Source: Thermomicrobiales bacterium (lineage in GTDB: Bacteria; Chloroflexota; Chloroflexia; Thermomicrobiales; UBA6265). From it: DNA of 64,000 nt. The stretch is from the NCBI GenBank assembly GCA_019637585.1, contig JAHBVL010000005.1:186001-250000 (forward strand). The letters run 5' to 3'. A program made the translations under genes and the position numbers. The notes beneath the pieces were generated by a model, which was given only the letters and a program-made list of their open reading frames with translations, was not told the origin of the DNA and did no database searches. Shown here piece by piece: positions 24,972 through 34,051 of this stretch. Numbering within the stretch: the first letter of the stretch is position 1; each line of letters opens with the position of its first letter.

Positions 24972-26888
24972 ATGCCATCACTCACGCTGCTCTGGAGACC
25001 GCTGGCGCTCCTTCTCCTGATGCTCGGGTCAGCCTGGGCTGTGACGCCCGGTCAGGCAACCGCCCAGAAGGCGACTCCCGAAGAGGAGCTGGCGCTGCGC
25101 TATTCCCCGATCGCCATGTTCCAGGAGCAACCTGAGCCGTGCAGCCCGTTTGGCGAGCCCTACCAGGTACTCCCTGTCGAGTCGGTACTCGGCTTTGACG
25201 AGGTGGAGCTGCGTGAGCATGTCAGCGGCAGATCACCCGATCCGGTGCTCATGAATGGGCCGGAGACTGCTGACCTGACGAACGATGACATGTCTGTCTA
25301 CATGGATTTTCCGGGGAGCGCTCTCCGGCCGGGCTGTGACTTCGAAACATGGGAGCGCGAACGGGCCGAGGCCCTCGGTCTCGAGCAAACGGTCTACGCT
25401 CGCATCGCCACCCAGGAGGGAGCGGAAGGACTCGCCCTGCAGTATTGGTTCTGGTACGTCTACAACGACTGGAACAATCTGCATGAAGGGGACTGGGAGA
25501 TGATCCAGCTGACCTGGGATGTCTCCTCCGTCGAAGAAGCGCTCCAGGCCGAACCGGTCTCGATCACCTATTCACAACATGGCGGCTCCGAACGGGCGCC
25601 ATGGCGTGACGATCGCCTGACCATCGAAGGGGACACCCACCCCGTCGTGTTCGTGTCAGCGGGATCACACGCCGCCTACTTCCAGAGCACGATCTGGATC
25701 GGGTGGGATCGCACCACCGGGGTTGGGTGCGACAACACAGAAGGTCCCTCGGTTCGCGTGCCGGTGGATGTCATCGTCATCCCACAGGAAATCGACCCGG
25801 ACGGCGAATTCGCCTGGCTGCTCTGGGATGGCCGGTGGGGCGAACGGCAACCGTGGGAGTTCAATGGGCCGCGCGGCCCTTCAGGCGCAAAGTGGAATCA
25901 ACCGGTCACCTGGATCGATGGCGCGCGGAGCTTCAGCCTGTCGTTGCCGCGCTCGTCCACGATTGGCCCGGGGCCAACGAGCCTCTTCTGTTCGATCAGC
26001 GAAGCCAGCGGCATCATGCTGGCCCGGCTCCCGGGTATTGGCCGGGTAATGACGGCCATCCTTCTGGCAGCCATCGCAGTCCCATTCATCTTTGCCGCCA
26101 TCGCCTCCAGATACGTCGTCAAGGGTGCGCGAATGTACATCAGGAACATCCACCAGTTCCTGCTGGCAAGTGTCGCGGTTTTCCTGGTCGCGTCCGGGGC
26201 AAACTGGTTCGAACAGCGGTTGATCCAGTGGGGCGCCGGATCCGAGCTCATCCAGTGGACCCAGGATGTGTCGCTGGCACGGTTCATCACCGGCATCGGC
26301 CTGGGAGGATTTCAGCAACTCGCGCTGGGACTGCTGGTCGCGCCGGCGGTCATCCAGGCAACCTATCAGCTCTTTCGGACCGATCGCATCGACTGGAAAA
26401 TAGGCTGGTCGATTGCACTCACGCGCTTTCCAACGTCAGTGGGCGCAATCGCCGTCACCGTGGCGATCTTCCTGGCGCTGTCGTCGACCATCATTCTCTT
26501 TCCCCTGGCGCTCTTCCTTGGCGTCCGGTGGCTCTTCGTTGGCCAGGCAGTGATCATCGACAATGCCGGGATGTTCGCCGACTCCCGCAGACGCAGTTCG
26601 CAGATCGTGGCCGGGTACTGGATGGTCGCGCTGGGCTTCGCGCTTCTGATGGTCTTTCTCACGGGTATCGTGGGACCGCTCGTGGCCATGGTGCTGCTCG
26701 TGGTCACCAGCATCTCGATGAATACGGCCGAGATCATCTCCGGCATCATCTATTCGATGGCCTACCCGATCGCCATCATGGCCGCAACGATGTTCTACCT
26801 GGTACGGCGCGACGGCGCCGATACGGCTGATCCGCTCACGGAAGAACCGGGCGCCGAGCTGACCGGCGATCTGCAGCCTGCCACATGA
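24972..26888 (+). CDS. membrane protein with large exported Vps62-like N-terminal domain
   Basis: The ATG at 24972 is chosen because a signal peptide follows at once (MPSLTLLWRPLALLLLMLGS, cleavage near ATAQ); earlier in-frame starts to 24909 are possible. 638 residues. Residues about 40-360 resemble the Vps62/DUF946 fold, with ALQYWFWYVYNDWNNLHEGD and DWEMIQLTWD plus VVFVSAGSHAAYF, which are typical of that family. After that come about six membrane helices (for example MTAILLAAIAVPFIFAAIAS and the ALSSTIILFPLALFLGV region), and a short Pro/Glu-rich tail. The N-terminal domain should face outward. Function unknown. Confidence 0.75.
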   Translation: MPSLTLLWRPLALLLLMLGSAWAVTPGQATAQKATPEEELALRYSPIAMFQEQPEPCSPFGEPYQVLPVESVLGFDEVELREHVSGRSPDPVLMNGPETADLTNDDMSVYMDFPGSALRPGCDFETWERERAEALGLEQTVYARIATQEGAEGLALQYWFWYVYNDWNNLHEGDWEMIQLTWDVSSVEEALQAEPVSITYSQHGGSERAPWRDDRLTIEGDTHPVVFVSAGSHAAYFQSTIWIGWDRTTGVGCDNTEGPSVRVPVDVIVIPQEIDPDGEFAWLLWDGRWGERQPWEFNGPRGPSGAKWNQPVTWIDGARSFSLSLPRSSTIGPGPTSLFCSISEASGIMLARLPGIGRVMTAILLAAIAVPFIFAAIASRYVVKGARMYIRNIHQFLLASVAVFLVASGANWFEQRLIQWGAGSELIQWTQDVSLARFITGIGLGGFQQLALGLLVAPAVIQATYQLFRTDRIDWKIGWSIALTRFPTSVGAIAVTVAIFLALSSTIILFPLALFLGVRWLFVGQAVIIDNAGMFADSRRRSSQIVAGYWMVALGFALLMVFLTGIVGPLVAMVLLVVTSISMNTAEIISGIIYSMAYPIAIMAATMFYLVRRDGADTADPLTEEPGAELTGDLQPAT

Positions 26889-26990
26889 GCCGGGCGCTGC
26901 GCGTCGCGATGGCGGGATATCCACAGAGTTCCTGAATCTGTGCCCGACTCCACAGCGGCGGAATCAGGCACAGACTGCCAGGGACTCTGA

Positions 26991-28811
26991 TTAGTCGGCG
27001 TAGGTTGTCTCAGCGCCGGAAGACGAGATGTCGTGGCGGCCGGTCGATGGCTGCTGAGCCGGCACGCGATCGCGTGAGGCGGTGTAGCAGTTCCGGCAAA
27101 AAACGGGGCGGCCCGGCTCCGGGGTGAATGGCACCGTCGTTTCGACTCCGCACCCGGCGCAGGTGATTTCGGCCCGCTGTCCGCGCGAACGGCCCCGGCG
27201 ATCGGACGGCTGCTGATCGCTCGGTCGCTGCTTGCCAGACCGATCGGCCCGTTCAGACCGGCGTGGCGACTCGCCATTGCCGGGTAGCGCGGGTTTTGGT
27301 CCAGCCGGAGCGATCGCGCTACCGGATGAGAGCCGGTTCAGGAATGACCCCAGCGGGTCAGCATCACGCTGTCGTGGCGCCGCGGGTGGCGCGGGCTGCT
27401 GAATCGCCTCTTCCTGCCCCAGCTGCATCACGGAATCGAGGGGCTGCTTGCGAGGCCGCTTCTGTGGCTCGGGGCGAGGTGGCCGGTTCGGTCGCTTGCC
27501 CTGCTCTTCTGCAGTGGCGCGTACCGGCTGCTCCTGCCGCTGGGTTTGATCCTGGCGACGCGGCTGCTCGCTCCGGCGGTTGCGCGACTCGCCAGCCACA
27601 ACTGCCGCTGGCGCCTCAGATACTGCCTCACCATTCACCGCAAAACTGGCGCTGTTCCAGCGCAGCCGGGGGATTTTGCGACCCAGGCCCTTCTCCAGCT
27701 GTTTCCACTTGGCTGAATCTTCCTGTCCCAGCAGGGTGATAGCGCTGCCCTGTCGGCCCATTCGGCCAGTGCGGCCAATCCGGTGTGTCAGGAGCTGATG
27801 CGATTCAGGCAGTTCGTAGTTGATCACCTGCTCGACATGGCTGATATCGAGACCGCGAGCGGCGACGTTGGTGGCCACGAGGATGCGGACCTGACCGTGA
27901 CGGAATTCCTCCATCACCTGATCGCGCGCATTCTGGGAAAGGTTGCCCTGCAACGCCGCCACCGGATAGCCGTTCGCTTCCAGCTGCCGGGCAAGCTTCT
28001 TCACGCCATGCTTGGTGCGGCCGAAAACGATGATCGACCCGTCGCCCTGCTGATCGAGCAAATGGCGCAACACCGCCATCTTGTCAGTGGTGCCGAGGTC
28101 ATAGGCCATGTGGTCGATCGGCGCAACATCTTCCGGATTCGGATCGACGGTGATCGTTTCCGGATTGTGCAGGTGCCGGTCGGCCGTCTTGCGAACCCAA
28201 TCGGGGACGGTGGCGGAGAACATCGCGGTCTGGCGAGCCGTGGTGGTTCGATCGAGGATGCGCTCGACATCGGGAGCAAACCCCCGATCGAGCATCTCGT
28301 CGGCTTCGTCGAGCACCAGGAAGCGGACTTTGTCCAGCCAGAGCGCACCCTGATTGAGCATGTCCAGCACCCGGCCCGGTGTGCCGACGATGACATGGAC
28401 ACCTTGCTTGAGCATTAGCCGCTGCGGCCCCTCGGCACGGCCGCCAAAGAGCTGCCCTACGGTGATGCCGCGACTCTTGCCGAGCGACTCGAGCACGGTG
28501 GCCACCTGCACAGCGAGCTCGCGCGTCGGGGTCAGGACGAGCACCTGAACGCTGCGCTGCCGGGTGTCGACGATCTCGAGCGCGGGAATGCCGAACGCGA
28601 GCGTTTTGCCGGAACCAGTGCGGGCCTGGCCGATGACATCATGTCCATCGAGAAGAATGGGAAGCGCTTTCGCCTGAATCGGCGTGGGGCTGGAGATGCC
28701 CATCTGCGCAAGCGCCTGAATCGTATCGTCACACAGGCGATAGGCGGAAAACGAGGTTACTTCTGTCTCCGCCAGGGGATCGATTGTCGAAACGGTCAAC
28801 GTTACCTTCAA
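26991..28811 (-). CDS. DEAD-box ATP-dependent RNA helicase with C-terminal zinc ribbon
   Basis: 606 residues from a TTG at 28811; a TTG at 28799 with GAAGG 5 bases upstream is an equally good start. The Q motif, motif I (ARTGSGKT), Ia (PTRELAVQ), II (DEAD), III (SAT), V (ATNVAARGLDI) and VI (HRIGRTGR) are all present. The tail from about residue 400 is basic and low-complexity (RRSEQPRRQDQTQRQEQPVR). It ends in a zinc ribbon, CAGC and CRNC about 20 residues apart, probably for RNA binding. It may help cold-stress RNA unwinding and ribosome assembly, as for CshA/DeaD. Confidence 0.93.
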   Translation of the reverse strand: MKVTLTVSTIDPLAETEVTSFSAYRLCDDTIQALAQMGISSPTPIQAKALPILLDGHDVIGQARTGSGKTLAFGIPALEIVDTRQRSVQVLVLTPTRELAVQVATVLESLGKSRGITVGQLFGGRAEGPQRLMLKQGVHVIVGTPGRVLDMLNQGALWLDKVRFLVLDEADEMLDRGFAPDVERILDRTTTARQTAMFSATVPDWVRKTADRHLHNPETITVDPNPEDVAPIDHMAYDLGTTDKMAVLRHLLDQQGDGSIIVFGRTKHGVKKLARQLEANGYPVAALQGNLSQNARDQVMEEFRHGQVRILVATNVAARGLDISHVEQVINYELPESHQLLTHRIGRTGRMGRQGSAITLLGQEDSAKWKQLEKGLGRKIPRLRWNSASFAVNGEAVSEAPAAVVAGESRNRRSEQPRRQDQTQRQEQPVRATAEEQGKRPNRPPRPEPQKRPRKQPLDSVMQLGQEEAIQQPAPPAAPRQRDADPLGSFLNRLSSGSAIAPAGPKPALPGNGESPRRSERADRSGKQRPSDQQPSDRRGRSRGQRAEITCAGCGVETTVPFTPEPGRPVFCRNCYTASRDRVPAQQPSTGRHDISSSGAETTYAD

Positions 28812-29060
28812 TTCGCGCAGCGCACACGGCGATAGAGAGTCGATACAAGCCAGTCAGTACGGCTCGACGACCCCTGCGCTGCGCGGAATTGGGGATTCAT
28901 TGGCGTACTGTCGCGCGGGATATCCCACGCACCTGGTTGGTCAGCAATGAGGAAGCTGACACACAAAATCGTCGCGGCGCGCACTTGCGGTGCCGCAACG
29001 GTCAGCCGAAGTATGAATGTTTCAGGAATGTTCTGTCAAATCGCGAAAAGAAGCATTCGA

Positions 29061-29495
29061 TCACAACCTGCGTTCAGCGTCTCGCAGTACCATCATGAAC
29101 GCATAAATTGAAATGATCGGCGCCTTGCCGATACTGCCGATTGCCAGGAGCTCCTTATCGCCGGTGACCAGGAGATCGGCTTCTCCGCTCACCACGACGG
29201 ACAAAACCAGATCGTCCTCGGCATGTGTGGCAACCTTCGACACGGGATCAGTGATCTCAATGATTGTCGAGTAGCGCCTCAGCACGCGAAGTGCTTCATT
29301 CCTTTCGGCCACCCGAAACCGGGCTGCCCAATAGGCCTTTCTCCAAACTCGTTCTGTTGCTTCCAGGATGTATTCGGAGACAAGGAGCTCGAACCGACCT
29401 TCTCGCCAGCTCTCGATGGCGTCGTGCAACGGTCCGGATGCGGCCACAAAACCGCCTGCAAGCACGTTGATGTCAAGAACTGCACGAATCATCAA
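29061..29495 (-). CDS. PIN-domain toxin
   Basis: 144 residues. The PIN nuclease acidic residues are visible: AVLDINVLAGGF (first Asp), an ELLVSEYILEATERV segment with the second acidic residue, and HAEDDLVLSVVVSGEADLLV with VTGDKELL for the last ones. Such proteins usually cut tRNA or rRNA. It overlaps its antitoxin gene by 4 bases (ATGA). Confidence 0.88.
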   Translation of the reverse strand: MMIRAVLDINVLAGGFVAASGPLHDAIESWREGRFELLVSEYILEATERVWRKAYWAARFRVAERNEALRVLRRYSTIIEITDPVSKVATHAEDDLVLSVVVSGEADLLVTGDKELLAIGSIGKAPIISIYAFMMVLRDAERRL

Positions 29496-29827
29496 CTGGC
29501 GAGTATCAGCTTGTCTTCCCGCTCAGCTCGCATATCTGCTTTCACTTGCATCGTAGCTTTCAATGCCTCGCGTTCGATTTCGTCCTCGGGAACATCTTTG
29601 AACGCCTCACGAATACGATCGAGCACCTCGAAATCCTTGTCTCGATTTGCCTCAAAGTACTGGAGCTTCTCCAGATCCCTGGTCGAAATGATCGCCATGA
29701 CTGGAATACCGCTCTTCTCGACGACGATGCGGTCACCTTCCCGATAGACCTGATCGGCAAGTGCGTTCAGACGACTGCGAGCTTCGGAGATTTTCATGGT
29801 TGTGGTTTCTGGTCTATGGAGGGCCAT
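29492..29827 (-). CDS. Phd/YefM-family antitoxin
   Basis: 111 residues from the ATG at 29827, which has GAGAG upstream; an internal ATG at 29797 (MKISEARSRLNALADQVYRE) begins the conserved fold and is the alternative. The Phd fold is followed by the IVVEKSGIPVMAIISTRDLE core. The long acidic and helical tail should bind the PIN toxin downstream. This pair and the RelE/AbrB pair at 23398-23959 are two different TA systems within 6 kb. Confidence 0.85.
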   Translation of the reverse strand: MALHRPETTTMKISEARSRLNALADQVYREGDRIVVEKSGIPVMAIISTRDLEKLQYFEANRDKDFEVLDRIREAFKDVPEDEIEREALKATMQVKADMRAEREDKLILAS

Positions 29828-29923
29828 TGCTTTTCTCTCACACAGCTTAGTTGCGCATGATACGTACGGATTAGGCGTAGTGTAGCGTAACTGGCCTCTC
29901 CCACACTGGCTCAGGGTCCGCCG

Positions 29924-30835
29924 CTACGCCCGGCGGCGAGGATCGAGCGCGTCGCGGAGACCGTCGCCCAGAAAACTCAGCGCCATCACCACTGACATGA
30001 TCGCCAGGCCGGGGAAGGTCGAGTACCACCAGTACTGCAAACCCGTCCGAGACCCCTGACTGACCATCGCTCCCCACTCGGCCGTGGGAGGAACGGCGCC
30101 CATGCCCAGGAAGCTGAGCCCGGCGGTGAGCACAATGGCGTAGCCAACGTCCAATGTCGCTTTGACGACGATCGGCGCATCGGTACTAGGGAAGATGTGC
30201 CGAAAGAGGATGCGCTTTCGCGATGCGCCGACCGATTCCGCGGCGACGACAAAATCGTTGTGCTTGATCGTCAGCACAAGACTGCGCATCAAACGCGCGT
30301 ACTCCGGCCAGAGCACCAGAATCACCGCGATCATCGCGTTTTCGAGACCTGGCCCACCTCTGGCCGCGGCAATCGCCATCGCCAGGATGATCGACGGAAA
30401 GGAGAGCACGGCATCGCAGGCGCGCATGATCACGCTGTCGATAGGACCGCCAAAATACCCGGCGACGGCTCCGGCGATCGACCCGATCAGCAAGGTGGCC
30501 GCTACGACGGCAATGCCAACCGGCACTGAGACTCGTGCCGCCCAGATCACGCGGCTGACCAAGTCACGGCCAACGTCATCGGTCCCGAACGGGTGCGCGA
30601 GCGATGGTGGTTGGAGTTTGCGTTCGAGCAACACTATTTCGGGGTCTTCAATGGGGAGCACCGGGGCCAGCAGTGCAAGGAGCAGCCAGATCAGCACGAC
30701 TACCAATCCGGCCAGCGCGACTGGATTGCCGGCAATGCTCCGCGTTGCGTCGCCGAGGGGTGATCGAGCCTTGCTCTGCTGGCTGGAAACAGCCGGGACC
30801 TGCTGCAGCGTCGCCGTTTCGCTGGCGCCGGTCAT
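29924..30835 (-). CDS. dipeptide/oligopeptide ABC transporter permease, DppC/OppC-type
   Basis: 303 residues with an N-terminal cytoplasmic leader (MTGASETATLQQVPAVSSQQ), six membrane helices and the family motif FGTDDVGRDLVSRVIWAARV near residue 100. The EAA loop, AAESVGASRKRILFRHIFPS, couples to the ATPase. It starts 4 bases after the DppB-type stop, so they are co-transcribed. The operon lacks ATPase genes here. Confidence 0.9.
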   Translation of the reverse strand: MTGASETATLQQVPAVSSQQSKARSPLGDATRSIAGNPVALAGLVVVLIWLLLALLAPVLPIEDPEIVLLERKLQPPSLAHPFGTDDVGRDLVSRVIWAARVSVPVGIAVVAATLLIGSIAGAVAGYFGGPIDSVIMRACDAVLSFPSIILAMAIAAARGGPGLENAMIAVILVLWPEYARLMRSLVLTIKHNDFVVAAESVGASRKRILFRHIFPSTDAPIVVKATLDVGYAIVLTAGLSFLGMGAVPPTAEWGAMVSQGSRTGLQYWWYSTFPGLAIMSVVMALSFLGDGLRDALDPRRRA

Positions 30836-30839
30836 CTAG

Positions 30840-31859
30840 CTATCCAATCCTGATGCGTGGATCGAGAACGCCGTAGACGATGTCCACGAGCAAGTTGACA
30901 GCGATGTAGGCAATGGCCACGACTAGGGTCACGCCAAGCAGTCCGGGGTAGTCGAGCTTCAGCGCCATGCGCACCGCGAACTGCCCAAGACCTGGCCAGG
31001 AGAAGATCGTCTCCGTCAGGACTGCACCAGCAAGCAGGCTGGCGAAAGTCAGGCCGATCACCGTCACCGTCGGAATCATGGCATTGCGCATGGCATGACC
31101 GATCACGACGTTTCGCTCAGCGACGCCCTTGGCCCGCGCAGTCCGCACATAGTCGTCACCCAGCGCAGCGAGCAGCGATGATCGCAGCATGCGGGCAATG
31201 ATGCCCATGGAAAAGGCTCCGAGCACAATGGCTGGCAGGATGATGTGTCGCAGCAGGCTCTCCAGCGCAGTCCAGTCACCGGCGATGATGGCGTCGACAG
31301 AGATCAGACCGGTGACCTTCGGCGGCGCTTTCATACCGACATCGAGCTGCCCGGAACGAGGCAGCCACTGCAGCCGGTAGGAAAAGACGTAGGCCATGAG
31401 CAGCCCGAACCAGAAGACCGGCACCGATGTCCCCAGAAGAGCGATGAACCTGGCCAGCGTGTCTGGCCAGCGATTCTGGCAGACTGCCGCGATGATTCCC
31501 AGCGGAATTCCGATACCCAAGGCGAACAGCATCGCCGCGAGGGCCAGCTCGATTGTGGCAGGAACATAGTTGCGAAGCTCGTCCGCGACCGGGTTCCGCG
31601 TGGTGATGGATTCGCCCAGATCGCCGCGCACGAGATTCTTCAGGTAGTAGACGTATTGCACCGGCAGCGGTTTGTCGAGCCCGTAGCGGCGCTCCAGGTT
31701 TTCCCGGATCTCAGGACGGTCCGCCTGCCGTTCCCCGATGATCGCGTTGATGGGGTCGCCCGGAGAGGCGTGCATGAGGAAAAACGTGCAGATGCTGACG
31801 ACCAGCAGCACGACAAATGAAACCGCTATTCTCCTGGCGATGAACGCCCACAATCCCAC
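30840..31859 (-). CDS. dipeptide/oligopeptide ABC transporter permease, DppB/OppB-type
   Basis: 339 residues. The N-terminal helix and family signature FFLMHASPGDPINAIIGERQ are followed by YYLKNLVRGDLGESI. The EAA loop is YVRTARAKGVAERNVVIGHA with AMRNAMIPTVTV. It lies 139 bases after the binding-protein gene, across an RNA hairpin at 31899, and 4 bases before the DppC-type gene. Confidence 0.92.
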   Translation of the reverse strand: MGLWAFIARRIAVSFVVLLVVSICTFFLMHASPGDPINAIIGERQADRPEIRENLERRYGLDKPLPVQYVYYLKNLVRGDLGESITTRNPVADELRNYVPATIELALAAMLFALGIGIPLGIIAAVCQNRWPDTLARFIALLGTSVPVFWFGLLMAYVFSYRLQWLPRSGQLDVGMKAPPKVTGLISVDAIIAGDWTALESLLRHIILPAIVLGAFSMGIIARMLRSSLLAALGDDYVRTARAKGVAERNVVIGHAMRNAMIPTVTVIGLTFASLLAGAVLTETIFSWPGLGQFAVRMALKLDYPGLLGVTLVVAIAYIAVNLLVDIVYGVLDPRIRIG

Positions 31860-31898
31860 AGGCAGCTCCGAGGGGCGAAGTCGATGTCCCGGCTGGTC

Positions 31899-31929
31899 GT
31901 GATGGAACCAGGCATCCTGGCTCCATCAC
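31899..31929 (-). promoter_or_regulatory. intercistronic hairpin between binding-protein and permease genes
   Basis: GTGATGGA and TCCATCAC plus CCAGG/CCTGG form a 13-bp stem with one A/C mismatch and a CAT loop. In binding-protein operons such hairpins often keep the first gene's mRNA more abundant than the permease mRNA. Confidence 0.6.
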
Positions 31930-31952
31930 AACGCTCCGCCGCCGCGTAACCA

Positions 31953-31966
31953 CGCCATTCATGGCG
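31953..31966. repeat. CGCCATTCATGGCG palindrome, copy 1
   Basis: CGCCA and TGGCG flank TTCA, followed by CGTCGCGGCCGG. Copy 2 is at 59452-59465; a damaged copy (TCGCCATTCATGCCG) is near 16478-16492. Confidence 0.75.
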
Positions 31967-31998
31967 CGTCGCGGCCGGCCATCTCCAACGCCTCTGTG

Positions 31999-33741
31999 TC
32001 AGGCAGACTTGCTGGCGTTTCGCAGATTCATCATGTAGACGGCGTGGGTGGTCACTCCCTGCACAATGGCTCTCGCGGCTTTCTGTGCAACCGGCTGATA
32101 GAGCACGATGTAGGGGGCGGCTTCGATCAACCGCTCCTGCACCTGCACGTAGATCTGCGTGCGGGCCACGGGATCGGTTTCCGAGATCCCCTGCCGCAAC
32201 CATTCGTCGACCTCCGGATCGGAGAATCCGACCCGGCCCGCGGCTGCGGTATCAGTCTGACCAAAAGGCGTGGCGAAGGTGTCGACATCGGGATAGTCGG
32301 GGCTCCATGGCGAAATCGTTGCCTGGAAGTCCTGCGCCCGATAGGCGGCCAGGCGCTCAGCGGAGGGCATGGGCGCCAGTTTGATCGAGCATCCGTTGAT
32401 CCGCTCCAGATCCGCTTTCACCTTTGTGGCCAGCGTCTCGAGGTTCACGCCGCCTTCGCCGATGCCGTCGGCATCGTAGGTGATCTCGATCTCCTGCTCG
32501 CCAACGCCGGAGGCATCCCAGAGTTCCTGCGCCCGAGCCAGGTCTTCCACATAGGCAAGATGCAGCACTTCGTCGGCCGCGGCGAAACCGATCGGCACCG
32601 CTGTTGCCGGGCGTACTGCGCTGCCCCCCAGCATCTGCTCGAGAATGCCGTTGTAGTCAACGGCGTATGAGAGCGCCTGGCGAACCTCCACGCTGGAAAC
32701 CGGGCCGCCCCGCTCTTCTCGCAGGTTGAATCCAATGTACTGAATGGAGAGACTCGGACCCTCGATGATCTGCAGAGTCTCGTCTTCGCGCACGGTCGGA
32801 ACGCTGTCGACACCCAGCGAGTAGGCGATGTCGGCTTCGCCGATCTGCACCGACTGGAGCTGAGCATTTGCCTCGATGACGTTCCGCCAGATGATCCGCT
32901 CGATCACCGGCGCCTCGCCCCAATAGGCGGGATTGACTTCGACGATCACTTCGCTGTTGATGTCCCACTGGGTGACCTGGTATGGACCGGTGCCGACCGA
33001 AGACTGGTTGATCTGATCGCGCGCGTCTGCGTTTGCCTGGACTTCCGGGGCATCTTCTTCGGCGCTCGGTTCGGCATCGGTTCCACCCAACGCGATCACC
33101 GCTTCGCTATCGGTTACCGAGAGGGGTACAGCGGTGAGCACCGCGGCCAGCGCGGCATTAGGGCTGGGAAGCGTGAGCTGCAACGTGTAGTCATCGACTG
33201 CCACGACTTCGGTCCAGTAGTCCGACCCGAGGAAGGAGGGCTGAGCGCCGATGTGCTTCAGGCGATTCCAGGAGAAGACCCAGTCCTTTGCGGTCATTTC
33301 CGTACCGGAGTTGTGGAACGTCACTCCCTGCTTGATCGCGATGGTCGCGGTCAAACCGTCGTCGCTGAATTCCGGCATCCCTTCGGCGAGCAAAGGAAGA
33401 ATCTCATCAGGCTTGGTGGAATCGGGCAGATGATAGAGCGTTTCGTACACCACATACATCGCGCAAGTCGGATTGATTTCGAAGTACCAACCGGGGTCGA
33501 GGGAGAGCCAGTAGCCTCCACCGGAGAGGTTGTCGGCGATGACGAGCATCGAATCGTCGATCTGATTCCGGCCGAACGAGGACCGGCCACCAGCTGGCGC
33601 AGCGAATGCCTCACCACGCAAGATCGACGCAGCGGCTGCGGCAGTCAGACCGGCAGCTGACGAACGTTTCAGGAACGCTCTGCGAGACAACTCACCACGG
33701 CGCAACGATGCAACAAGGTCTGATATCCGGTAGTCGACCAT
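31999..33741 (-). CDS. peptide ABC transporter substrate-binding protein (SBP family 5)
   Basis: The ATG at 33741 with GGAGAG upstream gives 580 residues. The start has a twin-arginine signal, LSRRAFLKRSSAAGLTAAAA, implying folded export. The family-5 fold is shown by LAEGMPEFSDDGLTATIAIK and GVTFHNSGTEMTAKDWVFSW, then GPYQVTQWDINSEVIVEVNP and QALSYAVDYNGILEQMLGG. There is no lipid-anchor cysteine. It is the first gene of the dipeptide-type operon and is divergent from the metallohydrolase at 34052. Confidence 0.92.
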   Translation of the reverse strand: MVDYRISDLVASLRRGELSRRAFLKRSSAAGLTAAAAASILRGEAFAAPAGGRSSFGRNQIDDSMLVIADNLSGGGYWLSLDPGWYFEINPTCAMYVVYETLYHLPDSTKPDEILPLLAEGMPEFSDDGLTATIAIKQGVTFHNSGTEMTAKDWVFSWNRLKHIGAQPSFLGSDYWTEVVAVDDYTLQLTLPSPNAALAAVLTAVPLSVTDSEAVIALGGTDAEPSAEEDAPEVQANADARDQINQSSVGTGPYQVTQWDINSEVIVEVNPAYWGEAPVIERIIWRNVIEANAQLQSVQIGEADIAYSLGVDSVPTVREDETLQIIEGPSLSIQYIGFNLREERGGPVSSVEVRQALSYAVDYNGILEQMLGGSAVRPATAVPIGFAAADEVLHLAYVEDLARAQELWDASGVGEQEIEITYDADGIGEGGVNLETLATKVKADLERINGCSIKLAPMPSAERLAAYRAQDFQATISPWSPDYPDVDTFATPFGQTDTAAAGRVGFSDPEVDEWLRQGISETDPVARTQIYVQVQERLIEAAPYIVLYQPVAQKAARAIVQGVTTHAVYMMNLRNASKSA

Positions 33742-34051
33742 GTTCTCTCCTCGATTCACGAATCGGACGACGGCAATAACGTCCAGACCACAACGGTCGT
33801 TCCCGGACCCATGATAGACGCCTGACGCCATACATATGCCTTCGGATGGCGAAAGCCTCTCAACTGTCGGATGCCGTGAACGCCAGAAGTATCGGTTTCC
33901 CTGACGCGAAACGTCAATCCACCATGAACGGACGGCGCATCCAACCATCCGCTCTGGCGCACAGTGGTCTCCACATGCGGCAACGAACGATACTGCGCAT
34001 CGGTGCCGGTGCTGACCGGCGCGACCGTCCGCAGGAGTCGACATTCTGACA

